Of a DNA stretch of 64,000 nt, positions 35,745-45,988 are shown one piece after another. The notes under the pieces were generated by a model. The model was given only the letters and a program-made list of their open reading frames with translations. It was not told the origin of the DNA and made no database searches. The translations under genes and the position numbers were made by a program. The stretch lies in contig CP141149.1 in the NCBI GenBank assembly GCA_035235625.1, positions 11,562,893-11,626,892 on the forward strand. The letters are read 5' to 3'. This DNA comes from Saururus chinensis (lineage: Eukaryota; Streptophyta; Magnoliopsida; Piperales; Saururaceae). How positions within the stretch are numbered: the first letter of the stretch is position 1; every line of letters starts with the position of its first letter.

Positions 35745-36870
35745 TTCTAGGTCATCATGTGAGTTTCCTTAATGTTTCTACTCATCAAATTCATACCTTA
35801 CAGTTATAAAGTCCTAAAAATCTGTATCTACGGTTACCTATGAACAATTGGATCAAATTTGAGTAGTGGCCTCTATTTACCTTTGTAGATCTCACCTCAA
35901 AATTCGTGTAAGCTCCTTACTAGGGTGTACCCCGAACTTCAAATAGTCATATCTCAACCATCCAAAGTTCATTTTAGGTTTTCTTGAGTGTATTTTTTTT
36001 GTCTTTGAGTTTATCTTCTAATAGAAGAGGTTTTAGGTAAAAAATTTATGTGTACTTGCAGATATCTTATTTACAATGTTTTAGGTTCGGAAACCTTAAA
36101 TTATAAGTGTTGGGTCTACTAGGGTTTCTTAGAGTTTGATTGAATCCCTAGCTTAATAAAAAAGGCATGGACATTTTAAAATTAATTAATCATATAAACC
36201 CTAAGTCTATAGAATGGAAGAAATTGATTATTCAACCCCTTCAAACAAAGTCTGAGATCAAAATGTGGCAAAAACTTTTTGGACTCAATTTTTGAAGTAT
36301 AAAATATTTCTAGGTCATAATGTCAGTTTCCTTAAACTTTCTAGTGATCAAATTCATACCTTGGGGTTATAAAGTCCTAAAAGTCTGTATCTAAGGTAAC
36401 CTAGGAACAATTGGGTTAAATTTGAGTAGTGGCCTCTATTTACCTTTGCAGATCTCACCTCAAAATTTGTGTAAGCTCCGAACTAGAGTGTACCCCGAAC
36501 TTCAAATAGTCATATCTCAACCATCCAAAGTTCATTTTAGATTTTCTTGATTGTATTTTCTGTCTTTGAGTTTATCTTCTAATAGAAGAGGTTTTAGGTA
36601 AAAAATTTATGTGTACTTGCAGATATCTTATTTACAATGTTTTAGGTTCAAAACCCTAAATTATAAGCGTTGGGTCTACTAGTGTTTCTTAGAGTTTGAT
36701 TGAATCCCCAGCTTAATAAATAAGGCATGGACATTTTAAAATTAATTAATCATATAAACCCTAAGTCTAGAGAATGGAAGAAATTGACTATTCAACCCCT
36801 TCAAACAAAGTCTGAGATCACAATGAGGCAAAAACTTTTTGGACTCAATGTTTGAAGTACAAAATATTTC
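35745..36870. repeat. 563-bp tandem duplication
   Basis: Two head-to-tail units, 35745-36307 and 36308-36870, both 563 bp and highly similar. Each opens TTCTAGGTCAT and runs through 'gtcatatctcaaccatccaa', 'aatagaagaggttttagg' and 'ggcatggacattttaaaatt' before AAAATATTTC. No open frame is shared. The duplication sits 70 bases upstream of the exon-like segment at 36942, probably in an intron if that exon is real. Confidence 0.9.
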
Positions 36871-36941
36871 TAAATTAATTTTAAAAAATCGTAGTTATTA
36901 CATGAGCTACAAGAGTTACCAAGTTGTTTTGGGTTGTGCAG

Positions 36942-37154
36942 GAAGAAAAATACTTAACCGTGCCTCCTGTTTATGATGAAAAGCCTAAACTGACGGGTGA
37001 TGATGATTTCATCGACAATCTTAGTATGTTCAAAGAGATGAAGCAGCAGGAATATGATAGCCGGTTGTTGTTGGCAAGCCCACAGCAAGCGGACACAATG
37101 GATCTTGAAGATGGCAATGACAGGTCCATCACTGACCAAAACGCCAGTGGATGA
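36942..37154 (+). CDS. Last-exon-like segment of an unidentified host gene
   Basis: A 70-codon open segment in phase with a 3' splice-site-like tract ending TTGTGCAG at 36941, finishing at TGA 37152-37154. The peptide is acidic (YDEKPKLTGDDDFIDNL, FKEMKQQEYDS, then SPQQADTMDLEDGNDRS). There is no ATG in frame near the start, which fits an internal splice junction rather than a complete gene. Composition differs from the AT-rich surroundings. I do not recognise the family. The upstream exons are not in view. It could also be a captured or decayed fragment. The MULE begins 399 bases downstream of the stop. Confidence 0.45.
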   Translation, partial: EEKYLTVPPVYDEKPKLTGDDDFIDNLSMFKEMKQQEYDSRLLLASPQQADTMDLEDGNDRSITDQNASG

Positions 37155-37544
37155 AGTTATTTGGGGTTAAATAGCGGCATTGCCAGTCTTATTGGCACCC
37201 AGTTGTAAAGTTCAACTGCCTCTTAAGCATTCACTGTAATCGCCGCCTAAAGGAGTTCTTCATATGCACTTCTAAATTTGTTTCATCTTTAACCGAACTC
37301 TAGCGGTCCCTTGGGTTCCAAAAGTCAGTTTATTCCGGCCATCAGGTTAAGTCAATTGGCTCTCTTTCTTGTACCTATCCGTATGATCCCGGACTGGTGT
37401 CCTCATCCATACTGTTTTGTGGCTCTGTACAAAATTGGGGAAAATACCACAACCAACTTGAAAATGACAGGCTATCACACTTACAACTTGAAGAGGCACA
37501 TGTGAGGAAATTTGCAAATTGCTAGTTTTTGTGAGTGTGTTGAT
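37155..37544 (+). other. Possible 3' untranslated region
   Basis: Moderately GC-balanced DNA after the stop of the exon-like segment. It is neither repeated elsewhere in the window nor coding. No clear AATAAA signal is present, so the transcript end is undefined. The MULE target site (37545-37553) ends this stretch. Confidence 0.3.
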
Positions 37545-37553
37545 TTTAAGATA
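37545..37553. repeat. 9-bp target duplication of the MULE (left)
   Basis: TTTAAGATA, identical to 63439-63447 and directly outside the terminal inverted repeats. Nine bases is the usual Mutator-type duplication length. Confidence 0.93.
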
Positions 37554-37606
37554 GAGTTTTCTTCCGTATAACCTGGCCGAAGAAGTAAAAATTCCATATT
37601 ACCTGG
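37554..37606 (+). repeat. MULE left terminal inverted repeat
   Basis: Matches the complement of 63386-63438 with one single-base indel and scattered changes. The motif TTCCrTATwACCTGG occurs twice within it (near 37562 and 37593), so the terminus itself holds a short direct repeat. Confidence 0.85.
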
Positions 37607-38109
37607 TTTCTTCACAAAAATGCGCTACTAAACCTAGACTTACACGATATTAAAAAATTTGGACAGAAATACCCCTGGGTTTGGGTATAGGGTTTTATAT
37701 CGTGTAAACCCATTACACTGTCACATTTACACACAAATGACTACACAAATCTGCGATTTCGACAGACCGATTAGTAATACATCGTGTGAGTTCTGATTTT
37801 TGACATATCCCACTAGCGATTTCCAAAAACGAACAATAGATTTCTAAAGTGGAATCAGTGAGACGAGAAAAAACTCTGCAACATCCAATTTTTCTTGTTT
37901 CCTACTGGCGATCTTGAAAATTTCCACCCCAAAGTGTGTTTTAGCCGTGAAGTGAGGATTCATCCGAGTATATACTGACAAGGTCTCGATAACGCAATTT
38001 GCTTCGGCAAAAATCACCAGCCGATCGAGGGGTTAATCCAGTCTAGATCAATTTCATGGTAAGGGCTTTCTCTAGCTCTAAATTGTATGTTCGTATACAC
38101 AATTTTTCA

Positions 38110-38360
38110 TATATCATGTTATGAAACACACAACGTAGTTACTACTTTTATCTCCTCAGTAGTTTGTCGTGCTATCAAGTATAGTATATAATATATCGTG
38201 TTATCGATAATACAATATAGATATCCTCCTATCGTGTATGCATAGCATACAAAACATGTTATGAATAACACAATATGAGAAAGACGGCATTCGATTGTTG
38301 TGCTATCATGTCTAAGAAGGCATCATATCGTGTATCCGATAACATGATATATAAATTGAG
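38110..38360. repeat. Subterminal palindrome cluster (left MULE end)
   Basis: Several copies of a palindromic unit with a left arm like ATATCrTGTTAT and a right arm like AACAyrATAT, for example 38193-38220 (TATCGTGTTATCGATAATAC) and 38325-38351 (ATCGTGTATCCGATAACATG). Isolated half sites occur at 37644 and 37699. The same unit recurs at the right end of the MULE. Confidence 0.65.
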
Positions 38361-38399
38361 TGTGTATTTGGACGTTGGTTACATAATGTGAATCAACGC

Positions 38400-39090
38400 G
38401 ACTCTTTGATTTTGGTCACGATCCATTGTTGATTTACCTATGTATAACATCTTTTAAAGACGAAGAGCTGCAAGAATACAGTCAAATGGAGAAATTAGTG
38501 AAGGCATCAAAAGAGAAGAAGAAGAGAATTTATGGGAGGAGGCTGGGTCTTGGAACTAACAGTTTCCCTGCTAAACTTAGACTATCAAAAGATCTCGTTG
38601 AATCAAGGCTATGATGCAAGGCAATCTTAGAGGAGACTAGGTTCTACTTAGTACATGAATGTGAGCCAATAATTATCTATAGGCTGCTCCTAAATGTTCA
38701 TATAGGTGAGTGCTAGGATGACTCATAATAAATTTTCAACAGTTCAGGGCAAAATACAACCCCTTACAATCGAAGAAGTCTCACTAATCAAGGGTTTGAG
38801 TGCAAAAGGGAACCCGTTGAAGTTGAACAGTAGCGACAGGAAGGCTGCCCAAGGCAAGGGGTAATTCTTTAGAAAGTTCTTCATAGGGAAGCAGTCGGAA
38901 AAGAATCTGATTGAAAAAATGTTGAAAGAAGTGGCAGACAACAAATGGATTATCTCCAATGTGGACTTAGCACGGTTAGCCTTTGTGCACATAAGGGTCC
39001 TCAATTTATTCACACAAATTAACAAATTTGTGTCCCCATCTTTGTGGGACTTTGTAGATGACCTGATGTTGCTAAATTTTAAATGTTTAC
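38400..39090 (+). pseudogene. Possible second MULE gene remnant (DUF1985-like)
   Basis: Frame pieces read EEVSLIKGLSAKGNPLKLN, then a stop, then NLIEKMLKEVADNKWIISNVDLARLAFVHIRVLNLFTQINKFVSPSLWDFVDDL across 38760-39080. The last part resembles the end of the DUF1985 domain found in Ulp1-protease-bearing plant MULEs, where a hydrophobic helix is followed by V-x-x-x-x-W-x-x-x-D-D-L. An upstream Lys-rich piece is at 38426-38614. No Ulp1 catalytic motif is visible. Stops and the later insertion cut it off. The family call is tentative. Confidence 0.35.
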
Positions 39091-40381
39091 TTGCAAGTGC
39101 ATGAATCTATAGTAATTAAGCGGCTAAAACGAGTGTCAATTCCACAGAGACTTGAAATCCAAAAACTAAATTTTATCTAACTCAAGTAAACCCTAATCTA
39201 GTTAACAAATATAAAGAAAATAACTAAAGTAAAGTAACTAATAAAAGCAAATAAGAGTATAAAGGTAATTAAACTATCCAAATCAAAATTATGAAGCTTT
39301 AATCTAAGAATAAGAAAATAGTGCAAAATAACTAAAATATTAAATAAACAAAACACTAGGGCATAGGAATCTACATTCATTAAATCATAGAAATTCATAA
39401 GTATGATCATTAATCATTTTTTCACATTCATCTCATAATAATCTAGAATTCAATCTTCATTATTATAGAAAATATCATCATTAAGCTCCATGTATAATAA
39501 AAAAGTTACATTGTTCCTTCTCATTTTAAAAGATTAAAATCAAGTCATAATTGTATCCACAATTTGTAAATCACAAGTAATACCCAATTTCAATATTAAA
39601 CAAGACAAAACCAAGTAAGAAACTAATGAGAACCAATTTAAATCATGAGAGAAGCATGACTAAACTCATATCTAAATCAATCTCATTCAATTAAAGAGGT
39701 ATAAACAATTAACATTAAATCCACCATTAAGATAAAAAAATAATCAAGTCTCATAGTCATAAAATTCTATAATTTAATGAAGTTTCAACCATGCCTTAGC
39801 AAAGAGATTTCGCTACTCAGTAATCTAAGAAATAAAATTTTCATTGATAAAAAAAACTTAAGAAAAAATTAAACATGAAGAAAATAAAAACTCTAACTTG
39901 GCCAACTTGATCTCAGCTTCATTCTTCTTCTTCTTCTTCTTCTTTTCTTCTTCTTCTTCTTCTTCTTCTTCTTCTTTTTGTTCTCAGCTTGATCTTGCTT
40001 CACATTGGAGCTTCTTGAAGGAAGATGATGACCAGACCCTTCTCTACAATTGGCTGCTCTCCCTAGGTCGTCCCATGCCTTTTTATACTATTAAGATCAA
40101 GTCTCAATCAAGTAAGTACCTAAGTTTGTATTTCCATTAATGAGAATGAGGCCCACCACTAGAACATTCTTTTCAAACTTAATTGATTCACCTTCTCAAT
40201 TTTGTCCATACCTCATTTGATCTTCCGGTTTGGGCCTTCTTCTCTTGTTTCCCACTTTGTTGCATTTTATCTTTGGCATTTTCCTTAATTAAGACATTCC
40301 ATTCTCACTCCATCACGTCCTGCCCCTCATTATTTTTTTTATCATTCTTTGTCCTTACTACTTCTAAACACTTGGCCAGCC
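39091..40381 (-). other. Unclassified LTR-like segment G
   Basis: Starts near TTTACTTGCAAGTGCATG followed by 'ttccacagagacttg', a phrase often seen at the inner end of plant LTRs. It has a minus-strand TATA-like motif (near 40085) and ends just before LTR D. No target duplication or second LTR was found. Only AT-rich chance frames are present. Confidence 0.35.
39921..39976. repeat. (TTC)n microsatellite
   Basis: About 18 TTC units with one TTTT interruption. Serine or phenylalanine runs in the frame across it are artefacts. Confidence 0.95.
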
Positions 40382-41029
40382 TGTCACTGTAACGCCCGAG
40401 ATTTTTCAAACATTTTTCCTCAAAATTTATAGAAATTTTTTGCAATATAACTGCTATAAATCGGGAAAAATGACGAATACAAAACCTGTGAAAACAGTTT
40501 TATAATTTAAAACATAACACATCGGTTTTTCCATACAAATTTTCACTTATTCGATCAAACATCGTACGGTCAAACCAAACATCCTCGGGCGCTACTCGAA
40601 AACAAACGTACGAATAAATTGCTATGATCATAGACTTTAAATACAAATCTCTCCCAGACATGCCTGAGTGCAAGTCCCATACAGTCCACAGTCCAATCCA
40701 AACGAAAGTCCAGAATATATAAACATCTTAATTCTCATCTCACCCAATAAATGAAATCGTGGCACAAAGAAGACTCGCAATGAGTCGAGGATATACCTGA
40801 GTCTAAGGGAATCAATCCACCATGGAAATGAGCATCCAAATTAAGGAGCTCTCTGCACAAACCTGCAAAAACCTCCCATACAACGGGGCTAAAAAGTAGG
40901 GTAATGAGTATTTTCATACTCAGTAGGAAAATACCCAGTAAGGGAGTTCTAAATAGTGAACTCAGTAAATCCATACATAGATGCATTCATGCAACTCAAA
41001 CATGAAGCAAATAGGCATATCATAATCAC

Positions 41030-41530
41030 GCACATACGCATACAGTCATACCAAATGCACCATCGTGCCAAAATCATACCAAATGCACCGTAGTGCCAAA
41101 ATCATACAAAATGTACCATCATGCCAAAATCATACCATCAAATTAAACTTACACAAACACCCTTATCGAGGGTCTTACAAACTTACTCATACCATCGTAC
41201 GCATACTCATACAACTTACACATACTTGTACGACCTTACTCATACAATCAGATGCTTACTCATACATTTTACACATACTTGTAGGACCTTACTTGTACAA
41301 TCTTACTCATAATCATACACTTACTGTCATGCTCATACTCATACTCTTACAATCACACACATATTCATACTCTTACAGTCATGCTCATACTCATACTCTT
41401 ACAGTTGTACACATGCTCATACTCGTACAGTCGTACACATACTCATACTCTTATAGATGTACACATACTCATACTCTTACAGTCGTACACATACTCATAT
41501 TCTTACAGTCGTGCTCATACTATCGACCAT
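41030..41530. repeat. Short tandem repeats in LTR C
   Basis: First 'atcataccaaatgcaccatcgtgccaaa'-like units (41047-41145), then many degenerate units of CATACTCATACTCTTACAG with variants (41180-41525). Both translate into long repetitive frames that should not be called as genes. Confidence 0.85.
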
Positions 41531-41749
41531 TGAAGCTCATTACAACTAATAGGCTCCAACGTCGAATGGAAAAGAATGTCATTGGGGCATCACCTTAACC
41601 TCCGGGGAGTAACTAGACGCCATGGACTTTTCTGAAGGTAAGGCACACCTATGCTCATGGGGCATAGGACCAAACAGGTAAGAGCAGGTCCCTGATACTA
41701 CTTACCTAAGCGCGCAAACATAAACACCCACACATAAGGGGTTATACAG

Positions 41750-42110
41750 TTGCCCACCATAATGAGTCTTATAGTGCCATAGAATTGCCCACCATAATGG
41801 GTCTTATAGTATCAGTGCCACTCTTGGGCAGAAATCATACAGTGCCACTTGGGCAAAAACATAGAGTGCCACTCTTGGGTGGAATCATACAATGCCACTT
41901 TTGGACAGAAATCATACAACGCTCTCAATAGAGCATTAAACGTCTGGGCTTATACAGCACACAGACCAAATAAAAAATATGCATTGCTCTCAATAGAGCA
42001 TCAGACATCTGGGCTTCATACAGCACACAAACAAAGTTGGAAACATATGTTGCTCTCAACAGAGCATTAGACGTCCGATGCTCTATACAGTACACAGACA
42101 ACATCCCTCA
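41750..42110. repeat. Minisatellites in LTR C
   Basis: Two adjoining families: 'gtgccactcttgggcagaa' variants (41810-41915), then three copies of a roughly 60-base unit with GCTCTCAATAGAGCATTA, 'gacgtctgggct' and 'acagcacaca' (41920-42100). GCTCT and AGAGC inside the unit are complementary. Confidence 0.8.
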
Positions 42111-42859
42111 GGATAAAGACCATGGCAAGACATGAGAAATGCTCAACCAACTAATTATCGGCTAACTCAAACACAGAACTTAATCCGTTGAAACCTCAAG
42201 TCTCAAACTCACAACGCTATCATTAGTTGTGCTTATAATTCAAGTTTGAATTAAGTACATTATGCGGTATACTTATGCCAAACAACTCATAGTCCTCGAC
42301 TGATCAAATCGAAGCTGAGCCCAATCTTAAACCCAAGTTCGTCAGGGCAACAGACTTCACTTAACCCGTCCATCTTACAACATAACACACCATACACCAA
42401 AATCCTTACCGTCTTACAATCTCCGCCATCTACCTTATGGCCAAAGCATCTTACTCGGAAGTCCTCAAACTGAGCTCCTCATAATCAAACCCAGTTATAC
42501 CCTCTTACTAATACCTCACTTATTATGCTTACTTTTCACTTCATAATCTGTACGTTATGCTTGTACAATTATAGACACTCTTATTATCTGACAATCCCCT
42601 AACATGTGCTCTGATCCAAAACAATCCACTCAAATCCTCGCCCGTCATACTCATATCCTCTATCATTTGTCATACGCTTACACATCCATATCCAAATCCA
42701 TGCCAAACACTGACACTTCTTACCATCCATAGCCCATGCCTCTGCCCACATGCACATACCCATATCCATAGCATAGACAAATAACCATCATACATACGTA
42801 TGTCCATCACACATATGTATAATATACACATACTTTTATACATACGTAGCTTACAAACA

Positions 42860-43140
42860 TGCTCGCTAGCCATCACTAGCGCATGCATCACATTCATACA
42901 TACTTCAAACATGCACACTAGCCATCACTAGTGCATGCATAATCCATACATACTTCAAACATACACGCTAGCCATCACTAACACATACACAATCATATGA
43001 AGCTTGCCAACAAACACGCTAGCCATCACTAGCACATAATCAACATACGAAGCTTACCAACAAACACGCTAGCCATCACTAGCACATAATTAACATACAA
43101 AGCTTACCAACAAACACGCTAGCCATCACTAGCACATACT
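42860..43140. repeat. GCTAGCCATCACTAGC tandem repeat in LTR C
   Basis: Six copies spaced about 45-56 bases apart, each with the near-palindrome GCTAGCCATCACTAGC followed by 'acata' and often AAGCTTACCAACAAACAC. Confidence 0.85.
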
Positions 43141-44981
43141 TACAGCCAACATGCATGTCATATGCATTTCAACATGGCATAATTCATTCTCTTATATCAT
43201 GCAAACGGATCATAATCTAACATCCATAGCATTCAATCATATAGTCCTAGCATGCTGCTACTCATTCAAAGCATGCTATCATGAAATTACAAGTTCAAAG
43301 CTCCCCTACCTCGTAATCATGACATTTGATGGCGAGCACACGACGGTGGAGACGTCGGCAGCGGAGTTGGCAACCAAAATCTTTGCCAAGTTGAGAGAGT
43401 TGTTGTCCTAATGATTTTAGGAAGTGACGAAAACAATCACGGCCAAACGAGGTGTCAGAAGTCAATGCGGCAAAAATTCGTGACCAATGGCGGCACGCTA
43501 GGGTGGCTGGGAGAAAGGTCAAACCAACATAAGTGGCGGTGCGACCAGAAGTTGATGGTGTACTCACTGAAGATCAGCCAGTGACTAAGACATACTCGAC
43601 CGGCTGCATGACGTCAAAATCAGCCTGGACAGCATCCAAGTGCAACAATTTCACATCAACAAGGGCCCACATAAGGACAGAGAGTGTGGGGCAACACTCG
43701 AGGATAGAGGAGAGGTGGAGGAGGGCTATGTATCAACTCCACTTGGTGGCAAAGCCAACCAATGGTCAGGCGGCGCAAATACAACACCTAAAACCAAAAG
43801 CACACTCATGGCCACATGCACATGCGGCCAAAAAGGACCACACTAGGGGGAGATGGGTTGGACGGTAGCGGGCCAAGGTCCACAAAAGGGCAACTACGCT
43901 ATGGCCAGGAAGTGGTGGCCGATCGAAGTGGCAACATCACCGATCTCCACCCACAACCATCACATTTGGTACAGGCAGCTGTGCATCTCTCACGGTATAG
44001 GGCAAACAACCCATTCTGGATGGAGGTGCAATTGGCCAAGTGGGGCTGACCCTCACTGTCGCCGAGCTGGGGCAGAGCCCATAATGGCCAAATGGCCCAC
44101 AGCTCGCCGATGGCAATGACCCGGACACACCCAAAGTGTCTAATCGGGCGGAGAAAGTCAATAGGGCGAAGTGGGGTCAGAAACGGTAACCCCCTACCAA
44201 CACTGGGTCGAGGTAGGCTGGATGGAGTCCATCCGGTGGCCAGACGATGACCAGGAACACACCGGCGTCAAAAATGCCACAGACAGTGGGATGAAATATA
44301 GTAACAAAACCCGACCAAAGTACCGGTAGCTCACCGTGGAGAGAAGAAAGCATGGCGCAGCTCTAGCCAGCACCAATGGGTTCCTAGCTGCCAACCAAGC
44401 ATAAGTCTAGTTGAGGGCAGCCGCAAACGACATCAAAATTGCACCCCCATGGCTAAAAACGGGATTTGAAGGAGAGAAAAACTGAAGAAAAGTTTGGTTC
44501 CTCGTGGAGGAGCGAAGAGGCTATGGCGGCAGTTATAGCTAGTACCTACGAACTCGTGGCGGGGAGGCAAAGAGGATTCTGATAAGAACCGGCAGAATTC
44601 GATGATGGAGGAGGGAGAACAGAGTGACTGGAATCTCACTCGGGTTCTCACAAAACTCACTAGACGTCAAGTTTATCTTCAGTAAGTTTCTGGATCGGCT
44701 TTTTAAGCCGATTTTTTTATTCACACGCTCTTTTTATTTTTACATTTGCATCCCCAACATGCATTAACCTCTCAGTTACGCGTTGTGCCTCCAAAATTCG
44801 TGCCTTAAGCGCGCAGCGAAGCCCGCGGCCTACAGCTAAGCCCCACACCCAACTCTACAGGTATAAATATGGGGTAAATACATAAATATGAATTCGCCAA
44901 AGCATCACATTTTCTCACCGAATATGACAAAAAAAAAGCAAGAAAATCATAGAAAATCGTAGAAAAATCAGGGACATTACA

Positions 44982-45983
44982 GTCGCGCCCCAGGATTTTG
45001 GAAGCATATGAAATTCCCTTTCATAAAAATTTTGGAGTTTACCTGGGCCCACGATTAGAACCACTCGTCATATACGATAATAAATTAATAATTTCCCTAG
45101 GAACTATTGTCCGTGTACAAACATACAAGAGAAAAATAATAAAGAGTTCCTACTCATTTTGGTGCAATTGAAATCCTTAAAATCACATTGGAAATACTAT
45201 AAGTTGGCCATTCTACCTGCACGCTAAGCTTCGCTGAATCTTGCAAAGTCTGGGGGGTGGTGAGTATTTTAAAATACTCAGTATATGTAGGAGATTTTGT
45301 ACTATCAAGCATGAAGTAAACACATGGCAGTTTCACCGCACATATCATATATAATATTTTTCATAAAAATAGGGTGTGTCGCTCACCCAAAACCACCCCT
45401 ACTACTTCTTCCTACGTAGCAAAGATGCTTCTAGTTGTAAGCTCTCACGGCTTACTACTAGTGACCCAGACAGATATTTTATTATAAGGAATTTATTACG
45501 GCTACAAAGCAATGACCTCTTACTCCTCCACAGATCATTGCAAAATATTTCATGCTTGTGGAAAGAATAGCCAGTCGTGCTCATGGGGTGCCGGGATCTA
45601 GAGAACATAGAGTTTTGTCATGATACTCTGTATCCTAGCGTGCGTAGCCTTGATATGTGCCCTTCGTTAAGGGCTAATCGGGCCCTTTGTTAGGGGCTCA
45701 CCAAACTAAAATACATACCATGCATCCGATTTCGAACTAGATTAAAATTGTGCCCTCCTCTAGTCAATGGAGCACTATCGGGGTGCCGAACAATAGCTCC
45801 GGACAACGAAAATACTCTTGAGTCACATATTCATATACTTGAGTCATAGACTTGTAATCTTAAGTCCCATACTCATAACCAAAACATTCTAGAGTTCCCA
45901 GACTCATAAAGGGCAATTTTCTTTTAAAACATTCCATCCCAATGTTTATACTTTTAAAAACGCTAGCTTCGCCTCTACAAGTC
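44982..45983 (-). mobile_element. LTR D (host of C and E), left part
   Basis: If C and its duplicated bases are removed, the sequence reads TGTCAC then GCGCCCCAGGATTTTGG, a typical Del/Tekay LTR start. A minus-strand 'tcctacatatactgagtat' block near 45270-45290 and TCATGGGGTGCCGGG at 45577 are shared in style with C and X. It is cut by element E at ATGGG. The rest resumes at 59041. Confidence 0.55.
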
Positions 45984-45988
45984 ATGGG
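45984..45988. repeat. Target duplication ATGGG of element E (left)
   Basis: Identical to ATGGG at 59041-59045. Confidence 0.9.

Larger units (their letters stand above)
40388..44981 (-). mobile_element. Solo LTR C, 4.6 kb (Del/Tekay-like family, related to element A)
   Basis: Starts TGTAACGCCCGAGATTTTTC and ends GAAAAATCAGGGACATTACA. The two ends are near-complementary over 20 bases, a feature of this LTR type. Flanks are GTCAC (40383-40387) and GTCGC (44982-44986), a 5-bp target duplication with one change. No internal domain is present, so it most likely arose by LTR-LTR recombination. It aligns to parts of both LTRs of element A. It carries several minisatellites and a GC-rich block (43320-44660) with spurious open frames. 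At 4594 bp it is long even for this family. Confidence 0.72.

Noticed and set aside
39091..40386. Solo LTR with clean ends for segment G
   Set aside because: Candidate TG and CA ends exist, but the flanks (TTAAA on the left, CGCGC after removing C) do not match as a target duplication.
41065..41598. 177-residue His/Thr/Tyr/Ser-rich frame
   Set aside because: It spans short tandem repeats within solo LTR C. The repeat period keeps the frame open.
42860..43140. CRISPR-like array
   Set aside because: The 'repeats' are spaced by similar rather than unique sequence, sit within a plant LTR, and no cas gene is near.
43151..44119. Overlapping open frames in a GC-rich stretch of LTR C
   Set aside because: The block belongs to an LTR, frames overlap on both strands, and the related block in element A does not preserve them.
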